Shown: in pieces, positions 1 to 6,548 of the stretch
Layout: every line of letters starts with the position of its first letter
How positions within the stretch are numbered: the stretch's first letter is position 1
NCBI GenBank assembly: GCA_049325575.1
Contig: JBMOLK010000170.1
Location: 1 to 11,736 of the forward strand
Direction: 5' to 3'
From: JBMOLK01 sp049325575
GTDB taxonomy: Bacteria > Bacillota > Clostridia > Acetivibrionales > Acetivibrionaceae
Length of the DNA stretch: 11,736 bases
Made by a program: the position numbers and the translations under genes
The notes under the pieces: model-generated
Databases searched by the model: none
Told to the model about the DNA's origin: nothing
The model's input: only the letters and a program-made list of their open reading frames with translations

Positions 1-123
1 TGCAAAAAGTGAGTATATAAGTACACCTATAGTGTATATAATATGTAATAGAGGACAGTAAAAAACTATTTAAATAACTTGCAAAAGACAAAGAAATTAC
101 TTTAAATTACCATTAAATAAGTG

Positions 124-152
124 TTGACACATATGAAAACATATATTATAAT
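124..152 (+). promoter_or_regulatory. sigma-A promoter of the tRNA genes
   Basis: TTGACA at 124-129 and TATAAT at 147-152 are both perfect consensus hexamers with a 17-bp spacer. Transcription would start near 159, about 30 bases before the tRNA-Leu. The match suits a strong constitutive stable-RNA promoter. I see no gene in bases 1-123, which are AT-rich. Confidence 0.9.
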
Positions 153-187
153 GATAAAGTCGCTTGGGTGACGATATCAGTTCAGCT

Positions 188-276
188 GCCGGAGTGGCGG
201 AACTGGCAGACGCACAGGACTTAAAATCCTGCGGGACTTACCTCCCGTACCGGTTCGATTCCGGTCTCCGGCACCA
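188..276 (+). tRNA. tRNA-Leu (anticodon UAA)
   Basis: The acceptor stem GCCGGAG (188-194) pairs with CTCCGGC (266-272), followed by discriminator A273 and an encoded CCA (274-276). The anticodon stem CAGGA/TCCTG encloses the loop CTTAAAA, which places anticodon TAA at 222-224. A long variable arm (GCGGGACTTACCTCCCGT region) marks a class II tRNA, as expected for leucine. The T arm holds GGTTCGATTCC. It shares a transcript with the initiator tRNA 9 bases downstream. Confidence 0.97.
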
Positions 277-285
277 ATTAAATAT

Positions 286-362
<77 letters not shown>

Positions 363-372
363 AGAATTTTAG

Positions 373-400
373 AAGCCGCAAATGATTGCGGCTTTTGTTG
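373..400 (+). terminator. intrinsic terminator of the tRNA transcript
   Basis: A 9-bp perfect stem, AAGCCGCAA (373-381) with TTGCGGCTT (386-394), has a 4-base loop and is followed by a T-rich tail (TTTTGTTGTTG). It sits 10 bases after the CCA of tRNA-fMet. Confidence 0.9.
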
Positions 401-428
401 TTGTATCCACAGTTATAGATATTATAAT
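401..428 (+). promoter_or_regulatory. putative promoter upstream of the TraB/GumN gene
   Basis: TTGTAT (401-406), a 16-bp spacer and a perfect TATAAT (423-428). Transcription would begin near 435, at the left edge of the 18-bp palindrome. It gives a leader of about 155 bases before the gene at 590. The -35 matches consensus at four of six positions. Confidence 0.55.
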
Positions 429-436
429 CAACCATA

Positions 437-454
437 GTGTGACTATAGTCACAC
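437..454. promoter_or_regulatory. perfect 18-bp palindrome, candidate operator
   Basis: GTGTGACTATAGTCACAC is its own reverse complement. It lies at the predicted transcription start just downstream of the TATAAT at 423-428, a classic place for a dimeric repressor. In RNA it could also form a short 5' hairpin. I do not recognise the cognate regulator. Confidence 0.55.
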
Positions 455-482
455 AAGTAACGACCTTTACGTTACTTTTTTC
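455..482 (+). terminator. terminator-like hairpin in the leader of the TraB/GumN gene
   Basis: AAGTAACG (455-462) pairs with CGTTACTT (470-477), with a 7-base loop and a run of T to 481. It is shaped like an intrinsic terminator, but the stem has only 3 G-C pairs. It lies between the putative promoter and the gene, so it would act as an attenuator or define a very short RNA. A second copy of the right arm (TCGTTACTTG, 489-498) can pair with the same left arm. Confidence 0.45.
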
Positions 483-589
483 ACAAATTCGTTACTTGCG
501 ACACTTTTATTGTCACAAGGTTTATAGTATTATTTATTGATAGTAGGTATTATGCAATAAACAATAGTTATAAGGAGATGTGAGATTAA

Positions 590-2056
590 ATGAAAAGGGC
601 AGTAAGGGCGGTAACAATAGTAATTGCAGTTATTATGGCGCTTTCTCTGCAAATTAATGTATTTGCACAGGAACAAATCCAACCTGTTGAGCAGCCAAGT
701 GCATGGGCTGTGGAAGGTGTACAATGGTCTGAGATATATGAACTTGCACATCAGGATATGTATGGAAAATACACTAAAAAGGTAAACCGTGAAGAGTTAT
801 ATGCAGTTTGTGTAAATCTTTATGAGAGAATTACAGGTGAAGCTATCACACCGGTAGAAAAAAGCCCGTTTAGCGATACGGAAAGCGTATCTATATTAAA
901 GGCATGTGCAGTTAATATCCTGACCGGAAAAGGCAAGTTTGAACCTCAAAAAGAAGCAACAAGATTAGAGATGGTTACAGCTGCAGTTAATGTGATAAAG
1001 GCAGCACACTCGGATCTTGATTTCAGGGCTGCCATAAATCTTTCATATAAAGATGCAAGTAGAATACCGGAAAGCTCACTTGATACAGTTGGATATGCAG
1101 TTTCTAAAGGGATACTAAAAGGCAGAAGTGACAATACTTTAGACCTCTTTGCTTCTTGCAGCAGGCAGGAGCTTATGGTGTTTGCCAGAAATACATATGA
1201 GTTTGTAATATATGAAACAGGGAGAGATTCAAAAGGTGCGTTCTGGAAGGTAAGTGATGAGGACAGTACTGTTTATCTGCTGGGTTCGGTCCATGTTGCT
1301 GATAAATCAATGTATCCGTTATCCAAGGCTATTTTGAATGCTTATGAAGAGTCAGATGCTTTAGTTGTTGAAGCTGATATTACCAATCAGCAGGAAGGAA
1401 TCCTGTACATGCAGCAAAAGATGATGTATATGGATGACAATACTCTTGAAAAGAGTATACCCAAGGAAGTCTACGACCGCTTTGTTGAGGTTATAACACC
1501 TTTAGGAATTCCTGCTGAAATATATAACAAATTTAAGCCATGGTATGCTGCAATGCTTGTACAAAGTATACAGCTATCCCAAAACTCATATGATGCAAAT
1601 CTTGGAATAGATTTATTCTTCCTGACAAAAGCTGCAGGAGAAAAAGAAATCATAGAGATAGAAGGCATAAAATTTCAAGTAGATATGTTTGACTCGTTTT
1701 CTAAGGAGCTTCAGATTCAATACTTGGCTGCGGCGTTAAATCCCGATACAGAAGCCCAGGAAAAGCAAATGGAAGCAATCCAAAACATAATGAATTCATG
1801 GAAAACAGGTAATACACTGGAAATAGAAAAGCTATTGGAAGTTGAAGAAGGGGAATACAGCACAGAAGAAGCAAAAGAATTTAGTGAAAAGATGTGGATA
1901 ACAAGAAATGATAACATGACACAAAAAGTTAAGAGTTATCTTGCTGACCCTGAAAAGAAAACCTACTTCGTGGTAGTTGGTGCAGGACATATGGTTGGGA
2001 AAAACGGTATTGTAACACAATTAAAGGGTGAGTATGAAATAGAGCAAATGAAGTAG
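590..2056 (+). CDS. secreted TraB/GumN-family protein with SLH-like N-terminal repeats
   Basis: 488 residues. The start is supported by AAGGAG at 572-577. Residues 1-26 are a signal peptide (basic MKR, hydrophobic core, VFA-Q cleavage). Residues about 44-83, 92-140 and 151-208 look like three degenerate S-layer-homology units (for example YAVSKGILKGRSDNTLD near 169-185). These would bind cell-wall polymers. From about 216 to the end is a TraB/PrgY/GumN (Tiki-like) domain. Its hallmarks are LLGSVH with G232 and H235, the Glu of VVEADI (E261), and the C-terminal GAGHMVG (G464-H467) before the closing helix. Known relatives include metal-dependent proteases such as Tiki; activity here is inferred only. 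The gene is monocistronic between the putative promoter at 401 and the terminator at 2089. Family assignment is firm, SLH assignment moderate. Confidence 0.85.
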   Translation: MKRAVRAVTIVIAVIMALSLQINVFAQEQIQPVEQPSAWAVEGVQWSEIYELAHQDMYGKYTKKVNREELYAVCVNLYERITGEAITPVEKSPFSDTESVSILKACAVNILTGKGKFEPQKEATRLEMVTAAVNVIKAAHSDLDFRAAINLSYKDASRIPESSLDTVGYAVSKGILKGRSDNTLDLFASCSRQELMVFARNTYEFVIYETGRDSKGAFWKVSDEDSTVYLLGSVHVADKSMYPLSKAILNAYEESDALVVEADITNQQEGILYMQQKMMYMDDNTLEKSIPKEVYDRFVEVITPLGIPAEIYNKFKPWYAAMLVQSIQLSQNSYDANLGIDLFFLTKAAGEKEIIEIEGIKFQVDMFDSFSKELQIQYLAAALNPDTEAQEKQMEAIQNIMNSWKTGNTLEIEKLLEVEEGEYSTEEAKEFSEKMWITRNDNMTQKVKSYLADPEKKTYFVVVGAGHMVGKNGIVTQLKGEYEIEQMK

Positions 2057-2088
2057 ATAAAGTTATATTAAATATAAATTGTAAATAT

Positions 2089-2137
2089 GAAACTGTTTAA
2101 TTGATGCTATGGGCATAGTTAAACAGTTTCTTTTTAT
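2089..2137 (+). terminator. intrinsic terminator after the TraB/GumN gene
   Basis: A perfect 12-bp stem, GAAACTGTTTAA (2089-2100) with TTAAACAGTTTC (2119-2130), is extended by CTAT/ATAG near the loop and followed by CTTTTTATTT. It lies 33 bases after the stop codon. Confidence 0.88.
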
Positions 2138-2151
2138 TTGAAAAAGTTAAG

Positions 2152-2176
2152 CACTATACAACATGAGACACTATAC
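2152..2176 (+). repeat. short direct repeat CACTATAC
   Basis: CACTATAC occurs at 2152-2159 and 2169-2176, a period of 17 bases, in the AT-rich gap after the TraB/GumN terminator. It could be a protein site, but chance is possible in DNA this AT-rich. Confidence 0.3.
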
Positions 2177-2252
2177 TACCTACATATCACTTGAATTAGG
2201 GTTAATTTTTTCAACCTTTTAATTGGTAATAGATGTGTTAAAATCTATTTAT

Positions 2253-2291
2253 AGGATATATATGAACCAGGTTATAGTTCATGTATATCCT
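2253..2291 (+). promoter_or_regulatory. 15-bp hairpin in the leader of the small secreted protein gene
   Basis: AGGATATATATGAAC (2253-2267) pairs with GTTCATGTATATCCT (2277-2291) with one T-G mismatch, which is a wobble pair in RNA, and a 9-base loop. No T run follows, so it is not a terminator. It lies about 60 bases before the start codon at 2350. A weak -10-like TAAAAT (2239-2244) sits just upstream, so the hairpin would be at the 5' end of the message. Confidence 0.5.
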
Positions 2292-2299
2292 CATTATCA

Positions 2300-2315
2300 G
2301 TACTTGCGCAAGTAC
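2300..2315. promoter_or_regulatory. perfect 16-bp palindrome before the small secreted protein gene
   Basis: GTACTTGCGCAAGTAC is fully self-complementary. It is 34 bases before the start codon at 2350 and 8 bases after the preceding hairpin. It could be a dimeric regulator site or a second leader hairpin. Confidence 0.45.
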
Positions 2316-2349
2316 AATTCATTAATTCTAATAATTAGGGGGTTTTAAA

Positions 2350-2574
2350 ATGAGTTGTAGAAAAATACTAATAAGTCTTTTGTTAATTATGGTCGTATTT
2401 ACAATGCTTTCTGCCAATATACCTGTTTTGGCTGCATCAGAGGCTGTGGGAATCAGGTCTGGTGCCGAATATTATATAAAGAATACCTATACATCCTCCC
2501 ACTCCACACTAAAGGCAGCCACGCATATAAGAAGCATAATAGATGTCAACCATTTGTTTGATTCAGTTCTATAA
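2350..2574 (+). CDS. small secreted protein, unknown
   Basis: 74 residues, with an AGGGGG ribosome binding site 7 bases before the ATG. Residues 1-29 are a clear signal peptide (basic SCRK, long hydrophobic core, VLAA-S cleavage), leaving a mature peptide of about 45 residues. The segment SGAEYYIKNTYTSSHS (37-52) resembles the first strand of ricin-type beta-trefoil lectin domains, in which YYIKN is followed by a sugar-binding loop. No QxW motifs follow, and the frame closes after residue 74. It may be a truncated remnant of a larger lectin-like protein or a genuine small exported peptide. The palindrome-rich leader suggests it is regulated. I do not recognise a family with confidence. Confidence 0.6.
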   Translation: MSCRKILISLLLIMVVFTMLSANIPVLAASEAVGIRSGAEYYIKNTYTSSHSTLKAATHIRSIIDVNHLFDSVL

Positions 2575-2861
2575 TCGGCCGCCAAAATAATAAAAGCAAC
2601 CTGATTTTGTGGCAGCCGCGACATAAATTTTGGTAATAACATTACTACAGTAAAAGTTGTTTTAAAAATAATCAGGTGACTTATACTTGGTGTTTGTTAG
2701 GGTTAGTAATAGAAGCGTTTTCTAAATTTATCTCTCGCTATTAAGAGTGTAGAGAGGATTATTCCAAGTTATATGTAACGGTATGCGAGGGGAGTGACCA
2801 ACCGTCTTAAAGATTATAATTTTAAGGAGCAAAAAAGCAGGAACAATAAGCTATAAAATAG

Positions 2862-2899
2862 AGCAGACTGAAACCGTTAGAATCTAAAAGTCTGTTTTT
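2862..2899 (+). terminator. terminator-like hairpin in the long intergenic stretch
   Basis: AGCAGACT (2862-2869) pairs with AGTCTGTT (2889-2896, one G-T wobble), followed by TTTTT (2895-2899). The loop is 19 bases and holds ACCGTT (2873-2878), complementary to AACGGT at 2777-2782. It could end the small-protein transcript or a noncoding RNA. Confidence 0.5.
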
Positions 2900-3062
2900 G
2901 TCTAGAGTTATATAATAATGTAGCTGTCTTTTTACTTATACATTCATCGATCTATTCCGAATCCGGTTAAATATCTCATATGAAATATTTTTTTCCTGTT
3001 ACTAAATTCATAAGTATGACTATCTATCTATAAGTAGTTAGAAGAGTCTATATTAATTAAAA

Positions 3063-3098
3063 TTCAATTATATTCAACTAATTTTCAACATTATTCAA
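3063..3098 (+). repeat. four helically phased TTCAA boxes
   Basis: TTCAA begins at 3063, 3073, 3084 and 3094, spacings of 10, 11 and 10 bases, so all copies face the same side of the helix. They lie directly upstream of a TATAAT (3120-3125) that lacks a good -35. The arrangement fits cooperative activator binding. Confidence 0.45.
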
Positions 3099-3119
3099 TC
3101 CGTATACATGAGTATAGTT

Positions 3120-3125
3120 TATAAT
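3120..3125 (+). promoter_or_regulatory. -10 element of a putative activated promoter
   Basis: A perfect TATAAT. The hexamer at the right distance for a -35 (AATCCG, 3097-3102) is poor and overlaps the last phased TTCAA box, so the promoter would need an activator. A start near 3132 would give a leader of about 70 bases before the micro-ORF and would also serve the 490-residue gene. Confidence 0.45.
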
Positions 3126-3203
3126 ATTAATTGTAGTACTAATTAGTTACTCACTTATAAAAAATCATTTTCTTGTAGTGATTTACAGAAGGAGGGAGAA
3201 AAC

Positions 3204-3269
3204 ATGATAAGGGAACCACCAATAAAAATAGCGGTTGTAAAGCGAGTTGATCATAGCCTGGACAACTAA
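3204..3269 (+). CDS. 21-codon micro-ORF
   Basis: ATG at 3204 and TAA at 3267-3269. It encodes 21 residues starting MIREPPIKIA and ending DHSLDN, charged and not a signal peptide. The support is an almost ideal Shine-Dalgarno, AAGGAGGG at 3189-3196, 7 bases before the ATG and stronger than that of any other gene here. It lies 102 bases upstream of the gene at 3372, probably on the same transcript. It could be a leader peptide, a small signalling peptide, or the start of a decayed gene. I do not recognise its sequence. Confidence 0.45.
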   Translation: MIREPPIKIAVVKRVDHSLDN

Positions 3270-3371
3270 AAATCTTATTCGCATTTACAAGCCACTATTA
3301 ATTCTAATTATATACCATTTTAAATTCGATTAAAATACCTTAAAACTAAGTTTAGAAAGGAGCTTATTATT

Positions 3372-4844
3372 ATGAATCTTAGGAAATTATTATCAGTAGT
3401 AATGTGTGTAGCACTCATGGTTGGAGTTTTTAATATTGTTGAACTTAGTTTTGCTTTTACACCGATAAAAGCGGAAGCAGTAATGGATGAGCAGTTCAGA
3501 TATGAAGATGATAACGCAGCGTTAAGTAATATAAAGCTAAGTGGAGACATGGAGGTTTTAACTGTTGGTGATGTTCAGATGCCGGATGAGCTTAAAAATA
3601 AGTTGTCACATTCTAAAACAACTATTGATAATATAATTAGTGGCGATGCTAAAACTAGTAAGTATAAGGTTAAGTCTTTAATGATTTCTGCCGGTATAGA
3701 AGAATTATTAGATGAAGTCAATTTCAAAAAGCTAGACAAGTTTATGGAGAAAGGTTATTCAGTAGTTTTCATCGATAACAAAAAAGTGTCAAAAAATAAA
3801 CTACTTAAACTAACAGCAGGTGCTAACGGTTATTCACAGGAGGCTGAGGACATCAGCTTTGAAAAGCTAAATATTAGTGAGGAAGACAATAAATCTCTAA
3901 AGCAGTATAGAGAAAATACTGAACTTGGCTATATGTGGGTAAGCAAAAACAAAAGTGGGACGTATTTTATGGGTTCAACTTATGTTAACAAGGGTCTGGA
4001 TAAAAAGCAGCTAATTAAGAAAGCAATTGTTACTGCATGGCATCGTCAAAAAGATAACACATTTGATTCTGTTTTCTCTAAGAAGAGTGTTAATGATGAC
4101 TTGAGAACTAATTTTATTAAACAAGTTGAAGCAAATTATACATATGATACAATGAAAATAGGTGGAGATTGGTTACAGCAGCAATGGGTTCAAGAAAATT
4201 ATGATGTAGGTGGAGTAGTTCCAAGAATAGTAGCTCCCGGCCAACCTGCTCCGACTCCACAGATATTTGGTAAAATGACTGTATGGGCTACTTGGGCTAC
4301 AATGCGACTTAATGGCCAGGCATTTGTTGCTAGGGTCAACAGAGTATTGCTTTCCCCTTTATCCGGTTTTCAAACGTACGGATACTATAGTGGCGGTGAT
4401 GTAGACTACTATTTAAATTCTTATGGAGGCAGCTTTGCAAATAAACTTTTTGATCACTACCCCGATGCCCAACCTGGAACAACAAGCTGGTCATATGGAT
4501 TGGGAGTTTCTGCAGATTCTTCTAGAACAATAAGTGGTAGTGTTGATATCAGCTTTAGCGGAGATGATTGTGATTTGTGGGTTTATGATGGGTATACTGA
4601 TTATTCACAGCAAAAACAACAAACATGGGTAGGATATAAAGACTATTACAGTGGACCGGTTAAAAGGAGTTATGTTATACAGCCAACTAAACAGCAAAGT
4701 GTATACATATTTGTTGCAGATTGCAACTCCAATAAGGATACTTTAACAACAACTATGTTATTACCATACTTCAACAAATTGGGAGATAGAAGCGTCTATG
4801 GATCAGGAGGCTACTATAAGGGATATTCGGTAAATGTTCCTTAA
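3372..4844 (+). CDS. secreted protein of unknown family, two regions
   Basis: 490 residues, with AAGGAG at 3357-3362, 9 bases before the ATG. The N-terminus is a signal peptide (MNLRK then a hydrophobic stretch), probably cleaved at AEA-V (36/37) or SFA-F (28/29). Residues about 58-228 form a charged alpha/beta-looking region. Its landmarks are EVLTVGDVQMP (61-71), SVVFID (130-135), GYMWVSK (186-192) and AIVTAWH (218-224). The same landmarks occur in the lipoprotein encoded just downstream. From about 290 the protein is aromatic, Gly/Ser-rich and predicted beta (for example YGYYSGGDVDYYLNSYGG, 336-353). Only three cysteines are seen: C12 in the signal peptide, plus C400 and C451, which could pair outside the cell. 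A lectin, adhesin or toxin role is possible but unproven. I do not recognise a known domain. Confidence 0.75.
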   Translation: MNLRKLLSVVMCVALMVGVFNIVELSFAFTPIKAEAVMDEQFRYEDDNAALSNIKLSGDMEVLTVGDVQMPDELKNKLSHSKTTIDNIISGDAKTSKYKVKSLMISAGIEELLDEVNFKKLDKFMEKGYSVVFIDNKKVSKNKLLKLTAGANGYSQEAEDISFEKLNISEEDNKSLKQYRENTELGYMWVSKNKSGTYFMGSTYVNKGLDKKQLIKKAIVTAWHRQKDNTFDSVFSKKSVNDDLRTNFIKQVEANYTYDTMKIGGDWLQQQWVQENYDVGGVVPRIVAPGQPAPTPQIFGKMTVWATWATMRLNGQAFVARVNRVLLSPLSGFQTYGYYSGGDVDYYLNSYGGSFANKLFDHYPDAQPGTTSWSYGLGVSADSSRTISGSVDISFSGDDCDLWVYDGYTDYSQQKQQTWVGYKDYYSGPVKRSYVIQPTKQQSVYIFVADCNSNKDTLTTTMLLPYFNKLGDRSVYGSGGYYKGYSVNVP

Positions 4845-4867
4845 AAAGTAATGTTATAGCCTTTGGA

Positions 4868-4901
4868 AGACACTTACTCTATAATTATAGAGTAAGTGTC
4901 T
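4868..4901. repeat. perfect 34-bp palindrome between the secreted protein and lipoprotein genes
   Basis: The 17-base arm AGACACTTACTCTATAA (4868-4884) is followed immediately by its exact reverse complement (4885-4901). As RNA it gives a stem of about 15 bp with an AATT loop. Neither strand continues into a T run, so it is not a standard intrinsic terminator. It lies 23 bases after one stop and 28 bases before the next start. That position fits an mRNA stabilising or processing hairpin that sets unequal expression of the two genes. Confidence 0.7.
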
Positions 4902-4929
4902 AAACAAAATAATGGAAGGAATCGTATTT

Positions 4930-5604
4930 ATGAGAAGAACAGTGCTTTATATTATTATCTGTATTTTTGTAGGTTTAAGTGTAGGCTGTTCATACTTTGA
5001 AAAGCCTGTCAATAGTATTGACCCAATGAAGATGAGAGAGAAACAGTTTGAGGATGATGAACATATTAGAATATATACAATCGGTAATGTTGGCCTTCCT
5101 TCATACTTTAATAATAAATTTATAGTAGAAGAAATAGAAAAAGATAAGTTAAATAGTATTAAAGTTGTTAAAGATTACTGCAATATATTGTTTATTGATC
5201 TGGAGACTTCTAAGGCACTTCTTGAGGATAAAGGCAAATATGATCTTCTTAGGAGTGTATTTCATGATCAACTTGTTGTGTTCTTTGCTGTAGAGGATAA
5301 CTTGAAATATGAGAATTTATTTATGGACCTAACTGCTAAACCGGGAGCAGGTACATCACATGTACTGGATAATAGTTTACCTGTAGGTAAAATATACCCT
5401 AAGGATAATAATCAGCTTCCTTTATTGCAGACCCCAAATAACACCAATGGTGAAACGATATATCTATGGGCTTCCAAAGAACATACAAATTTTGATGCTT
5501 ATGTAGTTGGGAAATCGAAAATCTCTTTTAATGAATCGAAAGATGAGTTCTTTCGAAGACTGGTATATGTAGCTTGGTCATGGATTAAGTTTGGATTTAA
5601 TTGA
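4930..5604 (+). CDS. lipoprotein sharing the N-terminal domain of the upstream secreted protein
   Basis: 224 residues from ATG 4930. This start is preferred over the in-frame ATG at 4912 because GGAAGGA (4914-4920) lies 9 bases before it, while 4912 has no such site. Residues 1-19 are a lipoprotein signal peptide with GLSVGC, so C20 would be lipidated and anchored in the membrane. The mature part parallels residues 58-228 of the preceding protein. RIYTIGNVGLP (47-57) matches EVLTVGDVQMP, LVVFFA (115-120) matches SVVFID, IYLWASK (177-183) matches GYMWVSK, and LVYVAW (211-216) matches AIVTAW. It ends where that domain ends and lacks the beta-rich C-terminal half. It may act as an immunity-like or docking partner of the secreted protein; this is inference. 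Confidence 0.75.
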   Translation: MRRTVLYIIICIFVGLSVGCSYFEKPVNSIDPMKMREKQFEDDEHIRIYTIGNVGLPSYFNNKFIVEEIEKDKLNSIKVVKDYCNILFIDLETSKALLEDKGKYDLLRSVFHDQLVVFFAVEDNLKYENLFMDLTAKPGAGTSHVLDNSLPVGKIYPKDNNQLPLLQTPNNTNGETIYLWASKEHTNFDAYVVGKSKISFNESKDEFFRRLVYVAWSWIKFGFN

Positions 5605-5658
5605 GAAATTGGCTCAAGTTTATAAAACCATACTACGCTGATTTACCCCTATAAAAAC

Positions 5659-5975
5659 CTAATCATTTGGATCAAGGGCAAACTTCCAGTTCCCATCAGT
5701 GTCTTTAACCCATATACCGATGTAATAACCCGTAGATGATTTTTGACGTCATTGGCCTATTTCATAGACTAGATCAGATTGAACATTGACAATTGATTTG
5801 GAAACCAGATCATCCATATTATAGCCGAGATATGACATAAAGCTGAATGCATCGGAAGTCCTTGATACAGCACTTTTGTCTATACGTTCCATACCCTAGC
5901 CTGAACTATTTCATCCACTTTCCTTGTAATAACTTCACGAACATATGCCTCCTGGATAACATTGACTAGTTTCAA
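5659..5975 (-). pseudogene. decayed gene, possible SnoaL/NTF2-like C-terminus
   Basis: Reading the minus strand from about 5968, the frame gives VIQEAYVREVITRKVDEIVQ and then stops. Shifting one base continues as DKSAVSRTSDAFSFMSYLGY, MDDLVSKSIVNVQSDLVYEI, then GQ followed by TGA where a Trp codon TGG would fit. It continues as RQKSSTGYYIGIWVKDTDG and NWKFALDPND to a TAG at 5659-5661. The sequence stays protein-like across one frameshift (near 5900) and one nonsense codon, which indicates a recently inactivated gene. The closing pattern (IWVKDTDGNWKFALDPN) resembles SnoaL/DUF4440 ends; that is a guess. It is the last element of the minus-strand operon. Confidence 0.6.
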
Positions 5976-6548
5976 TTATAATGCATTAGACACTATAAGT
6001 CTTTTTAGATCGCTATCAGATATTTTACTCATGCTCTGTTCCAAGAGATCACGCCAATGGTTATAGACTTCAGAGTATTTGCCTTCTTCAAAAATGGATC
6101 TATCAAGGTTTTTCTCAATATAATCAAATATTTGGTATAATTGGTAACAGGTATTCTTCCACTTTTCAAAATCCTTTTCTGTTCTAACCATATCAAGTAT
6201 ATAATACTGTATGGTTTGAAGAAATTTATCGATTTCTGTACTACCAACATGATCGCTCTGTTTGAGGGTTAATCTCCAATGGGTTGATGCTATAGAAGCG
6301 TTTTCACTGGCGACGCCAAGATTAGCAGCGACCTCCAGCAGCCATACTTCTATACTACCCCTTTCATCAGGGGAATTGCCTTTAGCTAACTCCAAGCAGA
6401 TTGATAATTTCTGTTTGGAAGATAAAATCCCGGTATCAATTATTCCGTTAACTAAACGTTGGTATGTTTTAGTCTCCGCTGCTTTATATATATTATAATT
6501 TTTAAAAAGCAAAATGGATGTAGATGACAAAGTTATAATTAATATCAA
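5976..6548 (-). CDS. membrane-anchored protein of unknown function, start unclear
   Basis: The listed start is a TTG (6548) giving 190 residues, but it has no ribosome binding site. The open frame continues upstream to 6599 and reads KKILHRRRTLLKAAS directly before the hydrophobic LILIITLSSTSILLF. That basic stretch plus membrane helix looks like a natural N-terminus, yet no ATG, GTG or TTG precedes it; only an ATT (6587) is near. The rest is a soluble, mostly helical extracellular or periplasm-side domain (LLEVAANLGV, HWRLTLKQ, VYNHWRDLLEQ) that I do not recognise. It lies about 60 bases after the TPR protein in the same direction. It may be a decaying gene, like its downstream neighbour, or translated by coupling from a non-standard start. 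Confidence 0.55.
   Translation of the reverse strand: MILIITLSSTSILLFKNYNIYKAAETKTYQRLVNGIIDTGILSSKQKLSICLELAKGNSPDERGSIEVWLLEVAANLGVASENASIASTHWRLTLKQSDHVGSTEIDKFLQTIQYYILDMVRTEKDFEKWKNTCYQLYQIFDYIEKNLDRSIFEEGKYSEVYNHWRDLLEQSMSKISDSDLKRLIVSNAL

Larger units (their letters stand above)
2575..3203 (+). other. long intergenic stretch with possible structured RNA
   Basis: About 630 bases in which I find no convincing gene. The left part (2595-2900) is rich in possible RNA pairings. ACCTGATT (2599-2606) pairs with AATCAGGT (2670-2677). GTAAT/ATTAC makes a small hairpin inside it. ACGGT (2778-2782) pairs with ACCGT (2801-2805), CTTAAA (2806-2811) pairs with TTTAAG (2821-2826), and a terminator-like hairpin closes the stretch at 2862-2899. 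The right part (2900-3203) is very AT-rich and carries the upstream region of the next transcript. No known riboswitch core was recognised. Confidence 0.35.

Noticed and set aside
2777..2826. Group II intron domain V-like or riboswitch-like sequence
   Set aside because: A few bases resemble domain V (CGGTATGCG), but the catalytic triad, GAAA loop and matching stem are absent, and no known riboswitch core is present.
5601..5620. Terminator after the lipoprotein gene
   Set aside because: TTGAG/CTCAA is only a 5-bp stem overlapping the stop codon with no real T run; too weak to call.
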